Origin: Pleomorphomonas diazotrophica
GTDB taxonomy: Bacteria > Pseudomonadota > Alphaproteobacteria > Rhizobiales > Pleomorphomonadaceae
Reading direction: 5' to 3'
NCBI RefSeq assembly: GCF_002844595.1
Contig: NZ_PJNW01000004.1
Span: 1 to 64,000 of the forward strand
DNA: 64,000 nucleotides
Each line of letters starts with the position of its first letter. The stretch's first letter is position 1. Below, one piece after another: positions 16,069 to 26,364 of this stretch. The notes under the pieces are model-generated. The model saw nothing but the letters and a program-made list of their open reading frames with translations, had not been told where the DNA came from and searched no databases. A program made the position numbers and the translations under genes.

Positions 16069-16527
16069 ATGGCCCGCAGACTTCACCCCTTCCACGCCGC
16101 CCTGTCGCTCACCCTTCTGGCTGCCGGCTGCTCGGCCATGGGCGGCGGGACGGGCCTCGTCACCGACAGGATCGGCCGACCGATGGGCGCGGCCCGCGTC
16201 GCCTACGAGACGGATGGCGGGTCAACGGCCAAACTCACGGTGGTCACGCCGGATGGCGAGGCCTTCACCGGCTCCGCCGTTTCGCTTTCGACCAGGACCG
16301 CGCCGAATGTCGGCTTTCTCATCGGCAACACCAAGGCCCGGCCCAACCTCCTGTTCAATGCCGGCAGCAAGGAATGGACGGGCACGATCGCCGCGGTGCT
16401 GTTCGGACCGTCGGGGCAGACCATGCAATGCCAGCTCCAGGAAAAGGACCCCGGCCAAGGCTTTGAAGGCGGCGCGCTCGGCAGTTGCGAGGTGAGCGAC
16501 GGGCGGCGGATCGCCATCGACCTTTGA
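16069..16527 (+). CDS. Small predicted lipoprotein
   Basis: 152 aa. Signal peptide with a lipobox LAAG-C (Cys ~20), followed by a Gly-rich linker, so it is probably anchored in the outer membrane. The mature part is beta-rich (TAKLTVVTPDGEAFTGSAV...GTIAAVLFGPSGQTMQCQLQ) with two Cys near the end that could pair. No family recognised. Start chosen at MARRLH because it begins a proper signal peptide. Confidence 0.75.
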   Translation: MARRLHPFHAALSLTLLAAGCSAMGGGTGLVTDRIGRPMGAARVAYETDGGSTAKLTVVTPDGEAFTGSAVSLSTRTAPNVGFLIGNTKARPNLLFNAGSKEWTGTIAAVLFGPSGQTMQCQLQEKDPGQGFEGGALGSCEVSDGRRIAIDL

Positions 16528-16593
16528 TACCCGTTCCGCCTGATCTGGACTCATCCAGCTCAAGCGGGTGTCGGCCATCGGTCGGGGACGTCT

Positions 16594-17211
16594 TCACGGC
16601 CGCAGCTTGCCCCATGCCAGGTCGGAAGTGACTTCCCTGACCGAGACCTGGCGCGTTGTTTCAGTCTCGACGATCCAGGCCTGCTGGTCGCTGCCGACCG
16701 TGGCGCGGATATCGCCAGCGACATAGGTCAGCGTGAACTGGCCCATGCAAAAGTGATCGCCGGTGTCCATCTCGACGAGCTGGCCGGAAATCTCGAAGGC
16801 GCGGGCGATTGTGGAAATTCTGTATTCCAGCATGTAGCGCGCCGTATCGAGCGCCGTTTCGTTGATGAGGCGAACACGTTTGGCAATGCCGTCGCCGAAA
16901 TGCGTGCGGGCGAGATCCACGGATTTGGAATTGACCATCTGGAGAGCGGCATTGACTGACGCCAAACAGCTCTCAAGGTCGTCGATATAGCCCCATCCCA
17001 CGGCGATGGCCGCTTCCCCGGAGCTGAAAGTGACAGGGTCGGTGGAGAGATCAAGCATGTCTGCGATGTCGTCGAGGAGGGATGCGTTGGCTTCGGTGAT
17101 GGCGCGTCTCAGCCGGGCGGGGCTGGTGATGACGGGCACTGCGGTTGCGCCGAGGAATGCCGAAAGACCAGCCTCGGGCAACTTGCCGGTGAAAGAATGA
17201 GCCGTTGCCAT
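16594..17211 (-). CDS. Hypothetical protein
   Basis: 205 aa, mostly helical with no signal or TM segment. N-terminal part TGKLPEAGLSAFLGATAVPV, central LESCLASVNAALQMVNSKSV, and a beta-rich end. The middle loosely resembles phasin-type helical bundles, but this is weak. ATG 17211 is chosen because GGAGGG lies 7 bases before it; the upstream ATG at 17226 lacks one. Function unknown. Confidence 0.6.
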   Translation of the reverse strand: MATAHSFTGKLPEAGLSAFLGATAVPVITSPARLRRAITEANASLLDDIADMLDLSTDPVTFSSGEAAIAVGWGYIDDLESCLASVNAALQMVNSKSVDLARTHFGDGIAKRVRLINETALDTARYMLEYRISTIARAFEISGQLVEMDTGDHFCMGQFTLTYVAGDIRATVGSDQQAWIVETETTRQVSVREVTSDLAWGKLRP

Positions 17212-17590
17212 GATCGAGCCCTCCATCGCGTCCTGCCGCGACCATCATGGTCGTGCCGAACCGACTGAGCCGAAGCCTCATGCTACGGAACGAAGATCGA
17301 AGGCGAGATAACGTCGCCTCCTGTCATTTTTGACAGTGAGGCTTGCGCCAAGCTGGAGCGAGGCTTGGAAGCCATTGGCGTCGAACCCCTTGTTCCGTCG
17401 TATGGCGTCGTTAACGGCCGCCCGTTGCCAAGGCGAGGGGGCGGACATCGCCGGTGGACAGGGCAATTCTACGCCGCTGCCTGGACTTCCGGCGTCAAGA
17501 TGTTTTCTTTTTGTTCACATCCGCAAAGCTACGATTGCGCCAGAGAAATGGTTGCCTCCTAATGCACACCTCATCTCCAGGTGGTGCATC
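17212..17590. other. Intergenic region, nothing recognised
   Basis: 379 bases between divergent hypothetical genes. An open frame runs through it into the next gene but has no supported start. No repeat or promoter stands out. Confidence 0.4.
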
Positions 17591-18115
17591 ATGATCGTGT
17601 CGGCGGTATCCCTTTTGGGCAGGCTCCTGCTCGTGCCTGTGGTCCTTGGGCTTCTCTGCGTCCAGTCGCTTGCGCGCGGATCCGAGACTGATGCCTTGGG
17701 TTCTCTTTTCGACAAGAGTAACGACTGGAGTGTCTTCAAAAGCTCCCGGAAGCAATCTTGTACGTTGGTCATGGGGCGGCAGGGCGAGTATATCGTATAC
17801 TTCGGCCTTTCTCGTCATGAAGACGGTATGCGGTTCTATTTTGCTTTCGCAAAGCACGGCATGAATTTGTCTTCGGACGAGAAATACAATCTGGAAGTAA
17901 AGTACGACAAGGGTGGTCTCTGGAGGGAAGAGGTTTCCGGGGCGAGAGTGGGAGATTACGGAGGCTTCTACATCAATGGCCTGGAGTCCAAGTTCGTGGT
18001 GGATTTCGCCGCCAGCCAAAAGATGCGAGTGACCATTGACGGCGCCAAGTACGGGGACTTCTCGATCCGGGGTTCGCGTGAGGGCATGCTTCGGGTCTTC
18101 GACTGCATGGATTAG
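17591..18115 (+). CDS. Hypothetical exported protein
   Basis: 174 aa. Hydrophobic N-terminus (VSAVSLLGRLLLVPVVLGLL) with a likely signal peptidase site near LARGS. The mature part alternates polar and aromatic residues in beta strands (GEYIVYFGLSRHEDGMRFYF, KYNLEVKYDKGGLW). GC content is somewhat lower than neighbours. Two Cys in the mature protein could form a disulfide. No family recognised; start by signal peptide and a weak AGGTGG. Confidence 0.6.
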   Translation: MIVSAVSLLGRLLLVPVVLGLLCVQSLARGSETDALGSLFDKSNDWSVFKSSRKQSCTLVMGRQGEYIVYFGLSRHEDGMRFYFAFAKHGMNLSSDEKYNLEVKYDKGGLWREEVSGARVGDYGGFYINGLESKFVVDFAASQKMRVTIDGAKYGDFSIRGSREGMLRVFDCMD

Positions 18116-18223
18116 CCGGAGGCGGGAGCCTTGTCCGGCGCTCGGCGCCCGAGAGACTGCCGGGCGGCCGTCGATGGAGTTCGCGAAGGAGGACGTCGGA
18201 AGAGGCGCCGGAGGAGAATGGGG

Positions 18224-18670
18224 ATGAGTATGCCCGAGATTGGTGACCGGCTAACCGACAAGTCGGCGGTGCCGGACGAGGCGATGGTCCGCGACTGGAT
18301 GGGCGGGGCCGCCTTCGGGCTGTGGACGGCGCTCCGCGACTGGATCGCCGCCTCCTACCCCGGCGTGTTCACGCCCGACTGGATCTACGGCGGACGCAAG
18401 CACGGCTGGTCGTTGCGCTACAAGAAGTCCAAGGCCTTCTGCACCCTGCTGCCGGAGTACCGCGCCTTTTCGGTGGTGGTCGTGCTGGGCGGGGCGGAGC
18501 GAGAGAAGGTCGAGGCCCGGCGCCACGGGTTCGGCCCGCGCCTGATGGCACTTTATGATGCGGCGGAAACCTTCCACGACGGCAAGTGGCTGAGGATCGG
18601 CATCGCCTCGGGAGCGGACCTCGGCGATGTGACGGCGCTCCTCGGCCTGAAACGCCCGCGCAAGGCCTGA
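18224..18670 (+). CDS. DUF3788-family protein
   Basis: 148 aa cytosolic protein of unknown function. Signature WTALRDWIAASYPG...DWIYGGRKHGWSLRYKKSKAFCTLLPEYRAFSVVVVLG fits DUF3788 (YdhG/YjhX-like small-molecule binding fold). Of three close ATGs (18218, 18224, 18230), 18224 has the best spacing to GGAGGAG. Confidence 0.75.
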   Translation: MSMPEIGDRLTDKSAVPDEAMVRDWMGGAAFGLWTALRDWIAASYPGVFTPDWIYGGRKHGWSLRYKKSKAFCTLLPEYRAFSVVVVLGGAEREKVEARRHGFGPRLMALYDAAETFHDGKWLRIGIASGADLGDVTALLGLKRPRKA

Positions 18671-18682
18671 GCCTGTTAGGCG

Positions 18683-18757
18683 TTATACCCCTATAAGGTC
18701 ACTACTTTTACCGGGAAAGCCGCTCGTTAAAGTCTCCGCATCACAACAGCGGAGACT
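18683..18757 (+). promoter_or_regulatory. Operator-like palindrome and RBS-masking hairpin
   Basis: TTATA-CCCC-TATAA (18683-18696) is a perfect small dyad. Further on, AGTCTCCGC (18731-18739) pairs perfectly with GCGGAGACT (18749-18757) across a 9-base loop. The right arm contains the GGAGA ribosome site of the following gene (ATG 18763), so the folded leader should block translation. Confidence 0.55.
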
Positions 18758-18762
18758 CTCTG

Positions 18763-19659
18763 ATGCGTGTATTTCTGACGGGTGCGACGGGCTTCATCGG
18801 CTCGCATGTCGTGCCGGAGCTTCTGGCGGCCGGGCACGAGGTGCTGGGCATGACGCGGTCGACACGGGGCGCCGAGGCGCTCAGGGCTCTGGGCGCCACG
18901 CCCCATCATGGCGAACTCGAGGACCTTGACAGCATCAGGGCCGGCGCGGCCAAGGCCGATGCGGTGATCCACACCGCCTTCGACCACGACTTCAGCCGGT
19001 TCGTGGAGAACTGCGAGAAGGACCGGCGGGTGATCGGGGCGCTCGGCGACGAGCTCAAGGGCTCCGACCGGCCGCTGATCATCACCTCCGGCGTCGGCAT
19101 GGGCGAGCAGGGGCACGGCAAGCCGGCCATCGAGACGGTGTTCAACACCGCGCACGCCAACCCGCGCATCGCCTCGGAGGAAGCCGGCAACGCGGCGCTT
19201 CAGGCGGGCGTCGACGTGCGCGTCATGCGGCTGCCGCAGGTCCACGACACCGTCAAGCAGGGGCTGGTCACCCCCTATGTCGCCATGAGCCGGGAGAAGG
19301 GTGTCGCCGCCTATCTCGGCGAGGGGCTCAACCGCTGGTCGGCGGGCCATGTCGGCGACGTCGCCAAGCTCTATGTCCTCGCCCTCGACAAGGGCGCACG
19401 CGGCGAGCGCTACAACGCGGTGGCGGAGGAGGGTGTCAGCGCACGCGAGATCGCCGAGGCGGTGGGCGCCGGCCTCGGCCTGCCGGTCCGATCGGTCGCG
19501 CCGGAGGAGGCCAAGGCGCAGTTCGGCTGGTTCGCGCTGTTCGCCGGCCTCGACCTCAGCGCGTCGAGCGAGATCACCCGCCAGCGTCTCGGCTGGACGC
19601 CTGTCGGACCCAGCCTGATCGAGGACCTCGAGCGGATGGACTACTCGGCTAGCGCCTGA
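18763..19659 (+). CDS. NAD(P)-dependent epimerase/dehydratase-like protein
   Basis: 298 aa extended/atypical SDR. Rossmann motif GATGFIGSH at residues ~7-15 and ADAVIHTAF at beta-4. The usual active-site YxxxK is not evident, as in atypical SDRs related to NAD(P)H-dependent reductases. ATG follows the hairpin described for 18731-18757. Stand-alone gene with its own leader. Substrate unknown. Confidence 0.83.
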   Translation: MRVFLTGATGFIGSHVVPELLAAGHEVLGMTRSTRGAEALRALGATPHHGELEDLDSIRAGAAKADAVIHTAFDHDFSRFVENCEKDRRVIGALGDELKGSDRPLIITSGVGMGEQGHGKPAIETVFNTAHANPRIASEEAGNAALQAGVDVRVMRLPQVHDTVKQGLVTPYVAMSREKGVAAYLGEGLNRWSAGHVGDVAKLYVLALDKGARGERYNAVAEEGVSAREIAEAVGAGLGLPVRSVAPEEAKAQFGWFALFAGLDLSASSEITRQRLGWTPVGPSLIEDLERMDYSASA

Positions 19660-19909
19660 TCCGGCCCGCCAGCAGGGACCGCTCCGGCGCGACGTCGGGG
19701 CGGCCTCGATCCGCTTTGTCGAAAGTGACTACATCCTTCGTATATTTCGGACCTGGTTTATAGTGAAAAATATCAATGACTCATATCTCTGCTTAATAAT
19801 CTAAAGTCATTTGGTCGGTAAGGTTGCGTTTTGTGCTTTGCGGCGGGAATTTTAGTTTGTCGGTAACCTGAGTCATGGGAAAGATCTCAAGTCATTTTTG
19901 GAGGCTTCC

Positions 19910-20494
19910 ATGACGATTGGCCGATATGTAGCGCTTGGTCTTTTGCTGTGCTCCGCGACGGGGATGAACCCAGCCCTGGCTCAGGACGAATACGTCGCCG
20001 CCGCCCGCGCCTATGTGGAACAGAATGTCGTTCCCTTCCTGTCCGAGGCGGTGGTCGTCGATGCGATCAACGCGCAGAATGCCAAGTTCGCCGGGTTGCA
20101 GCAGGCCGACATCGACGCGCTCGACCAGAAGTGGCGGGCCGAGGTCGAGGCCGCAGACAAGCCGATGATCGACGAGACGCTGTCGTCGCCGCTTTCCAAG
20201 TTCCTGATTGAGCGGCGGGAGGCGTCGGAAGGCGTGATCACCGAGCTGTTCGTCACCGACGGCAAAGGCCTCAACGTCGGCCAGAGCGACCCGACGTCCG
20301 ACTACTGGCAGGGCGACGAGGCCAAGTGGCAGAAGTCGTTCCAGGCCGGACCGGGCGCCATCTTTGTGGACGAGGTGGAAAAGGACGAGTCGACGCAGCA
20401 GCTGCAGACCCAGGTGAGCGCCACCATCGTCGATCCGAAGACCGGCGCGGCGATCGGCGCCGTCACGGTCGGCCTCAACGTCGACGGTCTCTGA
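19910..20494 (+). CDS. Periplasmic PDC/Cache-type sensor protein
   Basis: 194 aa. Signal peptide to ~25 (ALAQDE), then a PDC/Cache-like domain ([20 protein letters not shown] equivalents, [32 protein letters not shown]). It carries no TM helix or signalling domain. A chemoreceptor gene follows 122 bases later, so it may present a ligand to that receptor; this is inference. ATG 19910 has GGAGG 7 bases upstream. The AT-rich 250 bases before it hold the likely promoter. Confidence 0.75.
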   Translation: MTIGRYVALGLLLCSATGMNPALAQDEYVAAARAYVEQNVVPFLSEAVVVDAINAQNAKFAGLQQADIDALDQKWRAEVEAADKPMIDETLSSPLSKFLIERREASEGVITELFVTDGKGLNVGQSDPTSDYWQGDEAKWQKSFQAGPGAIFVDEVEKDESTQQLQTQVSATIVDPKTGAAIGAVTVGLNVDGL

Positions 20495-20616
20495 CAGCCT
20501 GTAAGGTCGAGACGTCAAATCAGCATCGGCGAGACGCGGCCCCGCGACAGGCCGCGTCTGTCGGCGCGCGCCTCGGTTCCGGCGCCCAGATCCAGTTCCC
20601 TGTCGCGGAGACGACC

Positions 20617-22254
20617 ATGCCGCAAGCGCTTCTCAATCTTTCGCTCAAGGCCAAGATCGCCGCCATTCTTACCGCCGTGATCCTGCTGGTCATCGCCGCC
20701 ACGGCGCTGGTGTCGCTGCGGAGCACCACCGCGATCATCGGCGACGAGTTCACCGCCGCCCGTCTGCAAATGACGCAACTGATCGCGGCGGCGGCGGAAG
20801 GCGGCGTCAAGTGGAAGAAGAAGGACGTCATCGCCGAGGCCTACGCCGAGTTCATCAAGGCGCCGACGCCGCCCATCCTGAGCGTGCGCGTGCTGGCCGC
20901 CGACGGTACGCTGATTTCCGACTACGCCGCCGCCAACGCCAATGCCGCCTATTTCGACGCCCAGGCGGCGGAGATGCTGGCAGCCAGCCCGACCGCCGGG
21001 ACGTCCCGCGTCATCGATGGCGCCGTGATGATCGTGATGCCGGTCGGCGCGGACAAGGCCGGCAAGCCGATGGGACAACTCGCCATTGCCTGGCGGACCG
21101 ACACCCTGTCGCACTACATCAACGCGCTGACCGGACAGATCTCGGCGTCCCTCCTGGGCGGGGCCGTTGCCATGATCGTCATCGTCCTGGTCTTCATCGG
21201 CCGTGTCGTCACGCGACCGCTGGGCCTCCTCAGGCAGTCCATCGGCGCGCTGGCGGATGGCCGCACCGACCTCGACGTGGCGTTTCGCAACCGTACCGAC
21301 GAAATCGGCCAGATTGCCTCGGCGGTGGAGGTGCTGCGTCTCGGCGTCCAGGAGCGGCTTCGCCTGGAGGACGAACAGCGGCAGAGTTTCGAGCAGCATC
21401 GCAACCGCGAGCAGCGCCTGAGCGCCTTGTCGGATGCATTCCGCGACGCCGCGACCCGCATGCAGGGAGCCGTCGATGAACAGATGACTGCCCTGAAGGC
21501 GACGGCGGAGGGGCTTTCGGCGACGTCCAGCGATACCCGCCAACGGGCCGAGGCCATGCGCGACAAGTCCAGCTCGGCATCCTCGAACGTGCGGTCGGTC
21601 GCCGCGGCGGCGGAGGAGCTGTCGAGCTCGATCCAGGAGATCGGCGAGCAGATCCGCCGGTCGACCCAGGCCGTCGCCGAGGTGGATGCCGATGCGGTTT
21701 CCTCGTCGGGGCAGATCGGCGCGCTCAGCGACGCCGCCGACCGCATCGGCGCCGTCGTCGACCTGATCCGCGGCATTGCCGCACAGACCAACCTTCTGGC
21801 GCTCAACGCCACCATTGAAGCCGCCCGTGCGGGCGAAGCGGGCAAGGGCTTTGCCGTGGTGGCCTCCGAGGTGAAGGACCTCGCGGGGCAGACCGCCAAG
21901 GCCACCGACGACATCGCCTCCCAGGTGTCGCAGATCCAGGCCAGCACGCGGGCGGCCGTCGATGCGATCCAGGGCATCACCCACAAGATCGCCTCGGTGA
22001 AGGCCCTTTCCGATGCCATCGACGCGGCGGTGACGCAGCAGTCGCTGGCGACCGACGAAATCAGCCGCTCCATCGCAACCGCCGCCGAGGGCACCGCCAT
22101 GGTGGCCGGCGAGGTGGCAACCGTGGAGGCTGCCTCGGCGGAGACGGTCGCCGTCGCCAATCAGGTCAACGTCACCGCCCAGACGGTCGAGCGGGGCATC
22201 AAGGATTTCGGCGGCATCGTCGAGGAGTATCTCGCCAACTCGGTTGCCGCCTGA
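20617..22254 (+). CDS. Methyl-accepting chemotaxis protein
   Basis: 545 aa transmembrane chemoreceptor. TM1 at ~13-32, periplasmic Cache-like domain to ~170, TM2 ~172-194, HAMP ~195-250 ([21 protein letters not shown]) and a long coiled-coil signalling domain with the hairpin tip [29 protein letters not shown] (here split: [20 protein letters not shown]). It relays ligand binding to CheA/CheW. It lies directly behind the PDC sensor gene. A ~56-bp run at the hairpin tip is identical in DNA to the receptor at 60593-62068. Confidence 0.92.
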   Translation: MPQALLNLSLKAKIAAILTAVILLVIAATALVSLRSTTAIIGDEFTAARLQMTQLIAAAAEGGVKWKKKDVIAEAYAEFIKAPTPPILSVRVLAADGTLISDYAAANANAAYFDAQAAEMLAASPTAGTSRVIDGAVMIVMPVGADKAGKPMGQLAIAWRTDTLSHYINALTGQISASLLGGAVAMIVIVLVFIGRVVTRPLGLLRQSIGALADGRTDLDVAFRNRTDEIGQIASAVEVLRLGVQERLRLEDEQRQSFEQHRNREQRLSALSDAFRDAATRMQGAVDEQMTALKATAEGLSATSSDTRQRAEAMRDKSSSASSNVRSVAAAAEELSSSIQEIGEQIRRSTQAVAEVDADAVSSSGQIGALSDAADRIGAVVDLIRGIAAQTNLLALNATIEAARAGEAGKGFAVVASEVKDLAGQTAKATDDIASQVSQIQASTRAAVDAIQGITHKIASVKALSDAIDAAVTQQSLATDEISRSIATAAEGTAMVAGEVATVEAASAETVAVANQVNVTAQTVERGIKDFGGIVEEYLANSVAA

Positions 22255-22283
22255 CCTCCGGGCGACCGCCTTGCCCGGAAGGG

Positions 22284-22330
22284 TTCAACTGGACGCAGTT
22301 CCGGACACAAAACCGGTTCCCGCTGTTGCT
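22284..22330. repeat. AAAACCGGTT intergenic repeat, copy 1
   Basis: Member of the element family best seen at 41627-41726 (core CAAAACCGGTTCCC then TTGCTGGAA). This copy overlaps the last ~13 codons of the DUF2478 gene, so the protein tail GTGFVSGTASS is encoded by repeat DNA. Confidence 0.65.
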
Positions 22331-22815
22331 GGAATGGCTTCGGCCCAAGCCAAAACTGCCGCTTCGTTCGGCGGCAGATCGGTGCCGAGGCCGCCGTGGA
22401 AGGCGGCCCAGGCGGCGGCGTGCTCGGTCCTGACGCCGACGAGCAGCGGCGTGTCGGCCAGCATGGCCCGGCCGAACAGCGAGCGGAAGCCGCCGCCCTC
22501 GATCTCCCTTATGCCGAAGCGGCTGAGGATCAGAAGGTCGAGGCCGGCGTCGACCTGCCGTTCAAGGTCGCCGGCGACGTCGGCCATGACCGAGGTGTCG
22601 AGCTTGCAGGAGGTGGAGAGCGGCCCGAGATTCTGGGTGATCGCCCGGATGGTGCCCCGGCCGAGGTCGACGACCGACAGGCCCTTTTGAGGATCGCGCA
22701 ACTGCGTGACGCCGCCGACCCGCACGCCCCTTTCGGCGAGATGGCGCGCGACGGTGGCGAGCAGCCCGTCGATGTCCGTTTCGGGCGGGTAGAGGATGCC
22801 GGCGAGGGGCGACAT
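22285..22815 (-). CDS. DUF2478 protein (predicted nucleotide-binding)
   Basis: 176 aa. Pattern LAGILYPPETDIDGLLATVA, DLGRGTIRAITQNLG, DLLILSRFGIREIEGGGFR and TPLLVGVR is typical of DUF2478, a P-loop-related family often found near molybdenum transport or cofactor genes. No molybdenum genes are in this window. The C-terminus runs into the intergenic repeat. Cellular role not established. Confidence 0.8.
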   Translation of the reverse strand: MSPLAGILYPPETDIDGLLATVARHLAERGVRVGGVTQLRDPQKGLSVVDLGRGTIRAITQNLGPLSTSCKLDTSVMADVAGDLERQVDAGLDLLILSRFGIREIEGGGFRSLFGRAMLADTPLLVGVRTEHAAAWAAFHGGLGTDLPPNEAAVLAWAEAIPATAGTGFVSGTASS

Positions 22816-22939
22816 GGTTGAGTTCCTTCCGGCGGGTGTCTGCCGTTCCTATCGCCCCGAGCCTATCGCCTTCGCCGCCCTTGTTCCAGAGAACGGGCCA
22901 GAGAACGGGCATGACATGTCATGCTTGCCCGGTTGCCGG

Positions 22940-23866
22940 TCAGGGCGCACCTTTCCCGCGCGTTGCCCACGATGGAGCGCGCCGTCTTGCCGCGTCGATG
23001 AAGGCGCGCAGCTTGGGAGCTTCGCTGGCGCGCCGCGGGAAATAGAGAAACAGGCCCGGCTCCTCGATTGCGCTGTCGGGCAGGAGCCACCGGAGAGCGC
23101 CCGAGGCGATGTGGCGGCGCGCAAGCGGCTCGAAGACATAGGCGATACCTACACCGGCGAGAGCGAGGTCGAGCGCCATCAGCGGATCGGTGACACGTGC
23201 CGTGCCGCGTGTGACGATCGCCCTGTCCTCGCCTTTGTCCAGCACCTCCCAAGCATAGGTTCCGCCGGTGCTGGCCTGGCGGAATCCGATGCAATTATGC
23301 GCTCCTAGATCATCGACCGTGTCGATCCCAGCGGCCTTGGCGAGGTATGCGGGCGAGGCCACCATGATGGCCTTGAACGGTGGCGTGAGGCGAACCGCGA
23401 CCATGTCCTCGGCGATCATCTCGCCCAGCCGTATGCCGGCATCGTAGCCCCCGGCGACGATGTCGATCAGCGCATCCTCGGTGGTCACCTCGACCGTCAG
23501 ATCGGGATGCAATCCTGCCATGTCGGCAAGCAGATCGATCAGCAGCATGGGCAGGGCCACGCGGGGCGAGTTGATCCGCAACAGGCCGGTCACTCTGCCT
23601 TTCATGGCCAGGGTCGCCTCGGCGGCGTCGTGGATCGCTTCGAGGGCAGGCAGCGCCCTGGCGAGAAACGCTTCGCCCGCCTCGGTCAGCGACACGCTGC
23701 GCGTCGTCCGGGCAAACAGCGGCGTTCGCAGACGATCCTCGACCAGGCGCACCGCATGACTGACCGCCGACGCGCCCAGGCCGAGTTCGGCAGCAGCCGC
23801 CGCAAAGCTGCGCCGCCGCGCAACGGCGGCAACGACGGGCAGATGCTGGAGAATGTCGCGATCCAT
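22940..23866 (-). CDS. LysR-family transcriptional regulator
   Basis: 308 aa. N-terminal winged HTH at 1-60 (AARRRSFAAAAAELGLGASAVSHAVRLVEDRL), then the effector-binding domain. It belongs to the CrgA/DsdC-like branch common beside oxidoreductases. Divergent from the SDR gene at 23979 with a 112-base AT-rich gap, so it probably controls that gene and itself. Confidence 0.92.
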   Translation of the reverse strand: MDRDILQHLPVVAAVARRRSFAAAAAELGLGASAVSHAVRLVEDRLRTPLFARTTRSVSLTEAGEAFLARALPALEAIHDAAEATLAMKGRVTGLLRINSPRVALPMLLIDLLADMAGLHPDLTVEVTTEDALIDIVAGGYDAGIRLGEMIAEDMVAVRLTPPFKAIMVASPAYLAKAAGIDTVDDLGAHNCIGFRQASTGGTYAWEVLDKGEDRAIVTRGTARVTDPLMALDLALAGVGIAYVFEPLARRHIASGALRWLLPDSAIEEPGLFLYFPRRASEAPKLRAFIDAARRRAPSWATRGKGAP

Positions 23867-23978
23867 AATGCGATTCTATCGCATGGATCATGCTAATTGA
23901 ACTCAATTATCAATCAACGAAAAGCGGCCCACTTCTATCTCACCGACGCGAGACGGCGTCCGAATGAGGAGATCGGCC

Positions 23979-24842
23979 ATGACCCGGCAAACTTGGTTCA
24001 TTACGGGAGCATCGAGTGGTTTCGGGCAAGCATTTGCCCACCATGCCGTCGCGGCGGGCTACAACGTGGTGGCGACCGCGCGCGATCCATCGCGGCTTTC
24101 CGCCATTGCCGCGCTCGCCCCCGAGCGCGTCCTCGTCCATCGGTTGGACGTTACGCGGCCAGGCGAAGCCGAAGAGGCGATCAAGGCGGCCATCGCCCGC
24201 TTCGGCCGGATCGACGTGCTGATCAACAACGCGGGCTACGGCATTGTCGGTGCCGCCGAGGAGACCCCGGAGCGGGAGTTGCGCGCGCAGATGGAGACCA
24301 ACTTCTTTGGCGCGGTCGGGGTGACAAAGGCTGCGCTTGCCCAGTTTCGCGCACAGGGCGGCGGCGCGATCGTCAATATCTCGAGCCTGGGCGGACAGCT
24401 CTCCTACCCCGGCTTCAGCGCCTATTCGGCCAGCAAGTTCGCCCTGGAAGGTTTTTCCGAAGCCCTTGCCGGCGAGATGGCGCCGTTCGGGGTGAAGGTG
24501 CTGATCGTCGAGCCCGGCGCTTTCCGTACCAGGCTCGCGGGAGAGGCGATGAAGCACATGCCGATCATTCCCGCCTATGACCAGGTGGTTGGCGCCACGC
24601 GCGACTTCGCTCGCCGCATGGATGGAACGCAGGAGGGCGATCCGCTCAAGGCTGCGGCGGCGATCGATGCGGCTCTGAAGGCGGACAACACGCCGCTGCG
24701 GCTCCAGCTCGGTCGCGACGCCGTCGATGCCATCCGTTCTCACGCAGAGCATCTCCTGGCGGACCTGGCCCTCTGGGAAGACGTGGCACTCGACACGCGT
24801 CTCGATCCGGCGACTTCCGACGCGGCCAGTGCAGGGGCTTGA
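23979..24842 (+). CDS. Short-chain dehydrogenase/reductase
   Basis: 287 aa classical SDR. Cofactor motif TGASSGFGQ at ~8-16, NNAG at ~86-89, catalytic Ser in NISSLGG and YSASK as catalytic Tyr/Lys. Arg in TARD after beta-2 suggests NADP(H). ATG 23979 has GAGGAG upstream; an earlier ATG five codons before does not. Regulated presumably by the divergent LysR. Substrate unknown. Confidence 0.9.
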   Translation: MTRQTWFITGASSGFGQAFAHHAVAAGYNVVATARDPSRLSAIAALAPERVLVHRLDVTRPGEAEEAIKAAIARFGRIDVLINNAGYGIVGAAEETPERELRAQMETNFFGAVGVTKAALAQFRAQGGGAIVNISSLGGQLSYPGFSAYSASKFALEGFSEALAGEMAPFGVKVLIVEPGAFRTRLAGEAMKHMPIIPAYDQVVGATRDFARRMDGTQEGDPLKAAAAIDAALKADNTPLRLQLGRDAVDAIRSHAEHLLADLALWEDVALDTRLDPATSDAASAGA

Positions 24843-25029
24843 GAAACCGGTCGAGCATCCGTGAGCTAGACGTCTCATTGAAAAGCGCGCTCGGCCGGTC
24901 CCCGGCACCGCCGAGCGTTCAAATGTTAAACGCCCGTTGTTCCCGTTCAGGCTTTGTAAACCACTCGCATAAATAGTGTCCGAAGTTAGAGATTCTTGGT
25001 GAATCCGTTTCTGTCCTCTGGAGGGCGGC

Positions 25030-26364
25030 ATGGCGGCTTGGGACGATTTTAGCGGGCACACGAAGGCCTATGGCATCGACGCGGCGGCCAGCGAGGATAT
25101 TCGTGCCGCCTGGCTGATCCTCGATCCGCACATAGAAACCATCTTCGCCGCCTTCTACAGTCGATGGGGGCAGGAGCCGAAGCTGGCCGCCTTGGTGCGG
25201 GGGCGCGTCGACCACCTCAAGACGGCGCAATACGACCACTGGAAGCAGCTCTTCTCGGCGCGCTTCGAAAAGGACTACTTCGAGAGCGTGCGGCGCGTCG
25301 GCCTTGCCCATGTGCGCATCGGGCTTGAGCCGCACTGGTACATCGCCGGCTACAACAACGTGTTGCAGCAGGTCTCGACCATCATGGGCAAGCATGCCCG
25401 CCTGTCGGGCGCCAAGGCGGCGCGGATGATCGCGGCCATCACCAAGGCGGCGATGCTGGACATGGACATCGCCGTGTCCGTCTATGGCGAGACGCTGATC
25501 CAGCAGATCTCCGACCGCCAAGACCGGGTGCAGGCAGCGATCGCCGAGTTCGATACGTCCATCAACTCCATGCTTGGCAAGTTCGCCAGGATGACCTCCG
25601 ACCTCGGCGCCAGCTCGGGCGAACTGCAAACCCAGGCGGCCTCGGTGACCGCCCGCTGCGACAGCATCCGCGATTCCCAGCAGACGACCGGCGAGGGCAT
25701 CGCCACCACCGCCGCCGCCACCGAGGAGCTGCACGCCTCGATCGGCGAGATCGGCCGCCAGGCCGAGGCCTCGCTCGCCGTTTCTTCCAGGGCGGTGGAT
25801 GGTGCGCGCCGCACCGCCGCGTCGGTGAAGGGCCTCTCCGACGCCGTCGACAAGATCGGCTCGGTGGTGGAGCTGATTTCCTCCATCGCCGCCCAGACCA
25901 ACCTGCTCGCGCTCAACGCCACCATCGAGGCGGCGCGAGCCGGCGAAGCGGGCAAGGGCTTTGCCGTCGTGGCAAGCGAGGTGAAGTCGCTGGCCTCGCA
26001 GACGGCGCGGGCCACCGAGGAGATCACCAGCCAGATCGCCGCCATCCAGCAGGCGACGCAGCAGTCGGTCAGCGACATTTCCGGCATCACCGAGACGGTC
26101 GAGGAAGTGGCGCGCATCGGCACGGCCATCTCGGCCGCCGTCGAGCAGCAGTCGGCGGCCACTGCCGACATCGCCGGTTCGGCCATGGGCGTGTCGCGCT
26201 CGGCCGAGGAGATCGCCACCGCCATCGGCGAGGTGGTGGAAGAGGGCAAGCGCACCTCCGGCTCGGCCGGCCGCGTCTCGTCCATCTCCCACGAACTCGT
26301 CGAGCAGGCGGGCGTTCTGAAGCAGTCCGTCGCCACCTTCACCGCCAAGGTGGCGCAGAGCTAA
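25030..26364 (+). CDS. Globin-coupled chemoreceptor (HemAT-like)
   Basis: 444 aa soluble aerotaxis transducer. Protoglobin sensor at ~10-165; by comparison with HemAT the proximal haem ligand is His94 in GLAHVRIGL, and PHWYIAGYN follows. It has no TM segments. The MCP signalling domain is at ~200-440 with [20 protein letters not shown]. It senses O2 or another gas and signals to CheA. It stands alone between an SDR and a LacI gene. Confidence 0.9.
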   Translation: MAAWDDFSGHTKAYGIDAAASEDIRAAWLILDPHIETIFAAFYSRWGQEPKLAALVRGRVDHLKTAQYDHWKQLFSARFEKDYFESVRRVGLAHVRIGLEPHWYIAGYNNVLQQVSTIMGKHARLSGAKAARMIAAITKAAMLDMDIAVSVYGETLIQQISDRQDRVQAAIAEFDTSINSMLGKFARMTSDLGASSGELQTQAASVTARCDSIRDSQQTTGEGIATTAAATEELHASIGEIGRQAEASLAVSSRAVDGARRTAASVKGLSDAVDKIGSVVELISSIAAQTNLLALNATIEAARAGEAGKGFAVVASEVKSLASQTARATEEITSQIAAIQQATQQSVSDISGITETVEEVARIGTAISAAVEQQSAATADIAGSAMGVSRSAEEIATAIGEVVEEGKRTSGSAGRVSSISHELVEQAGVLKQSVATFTAKVAQS

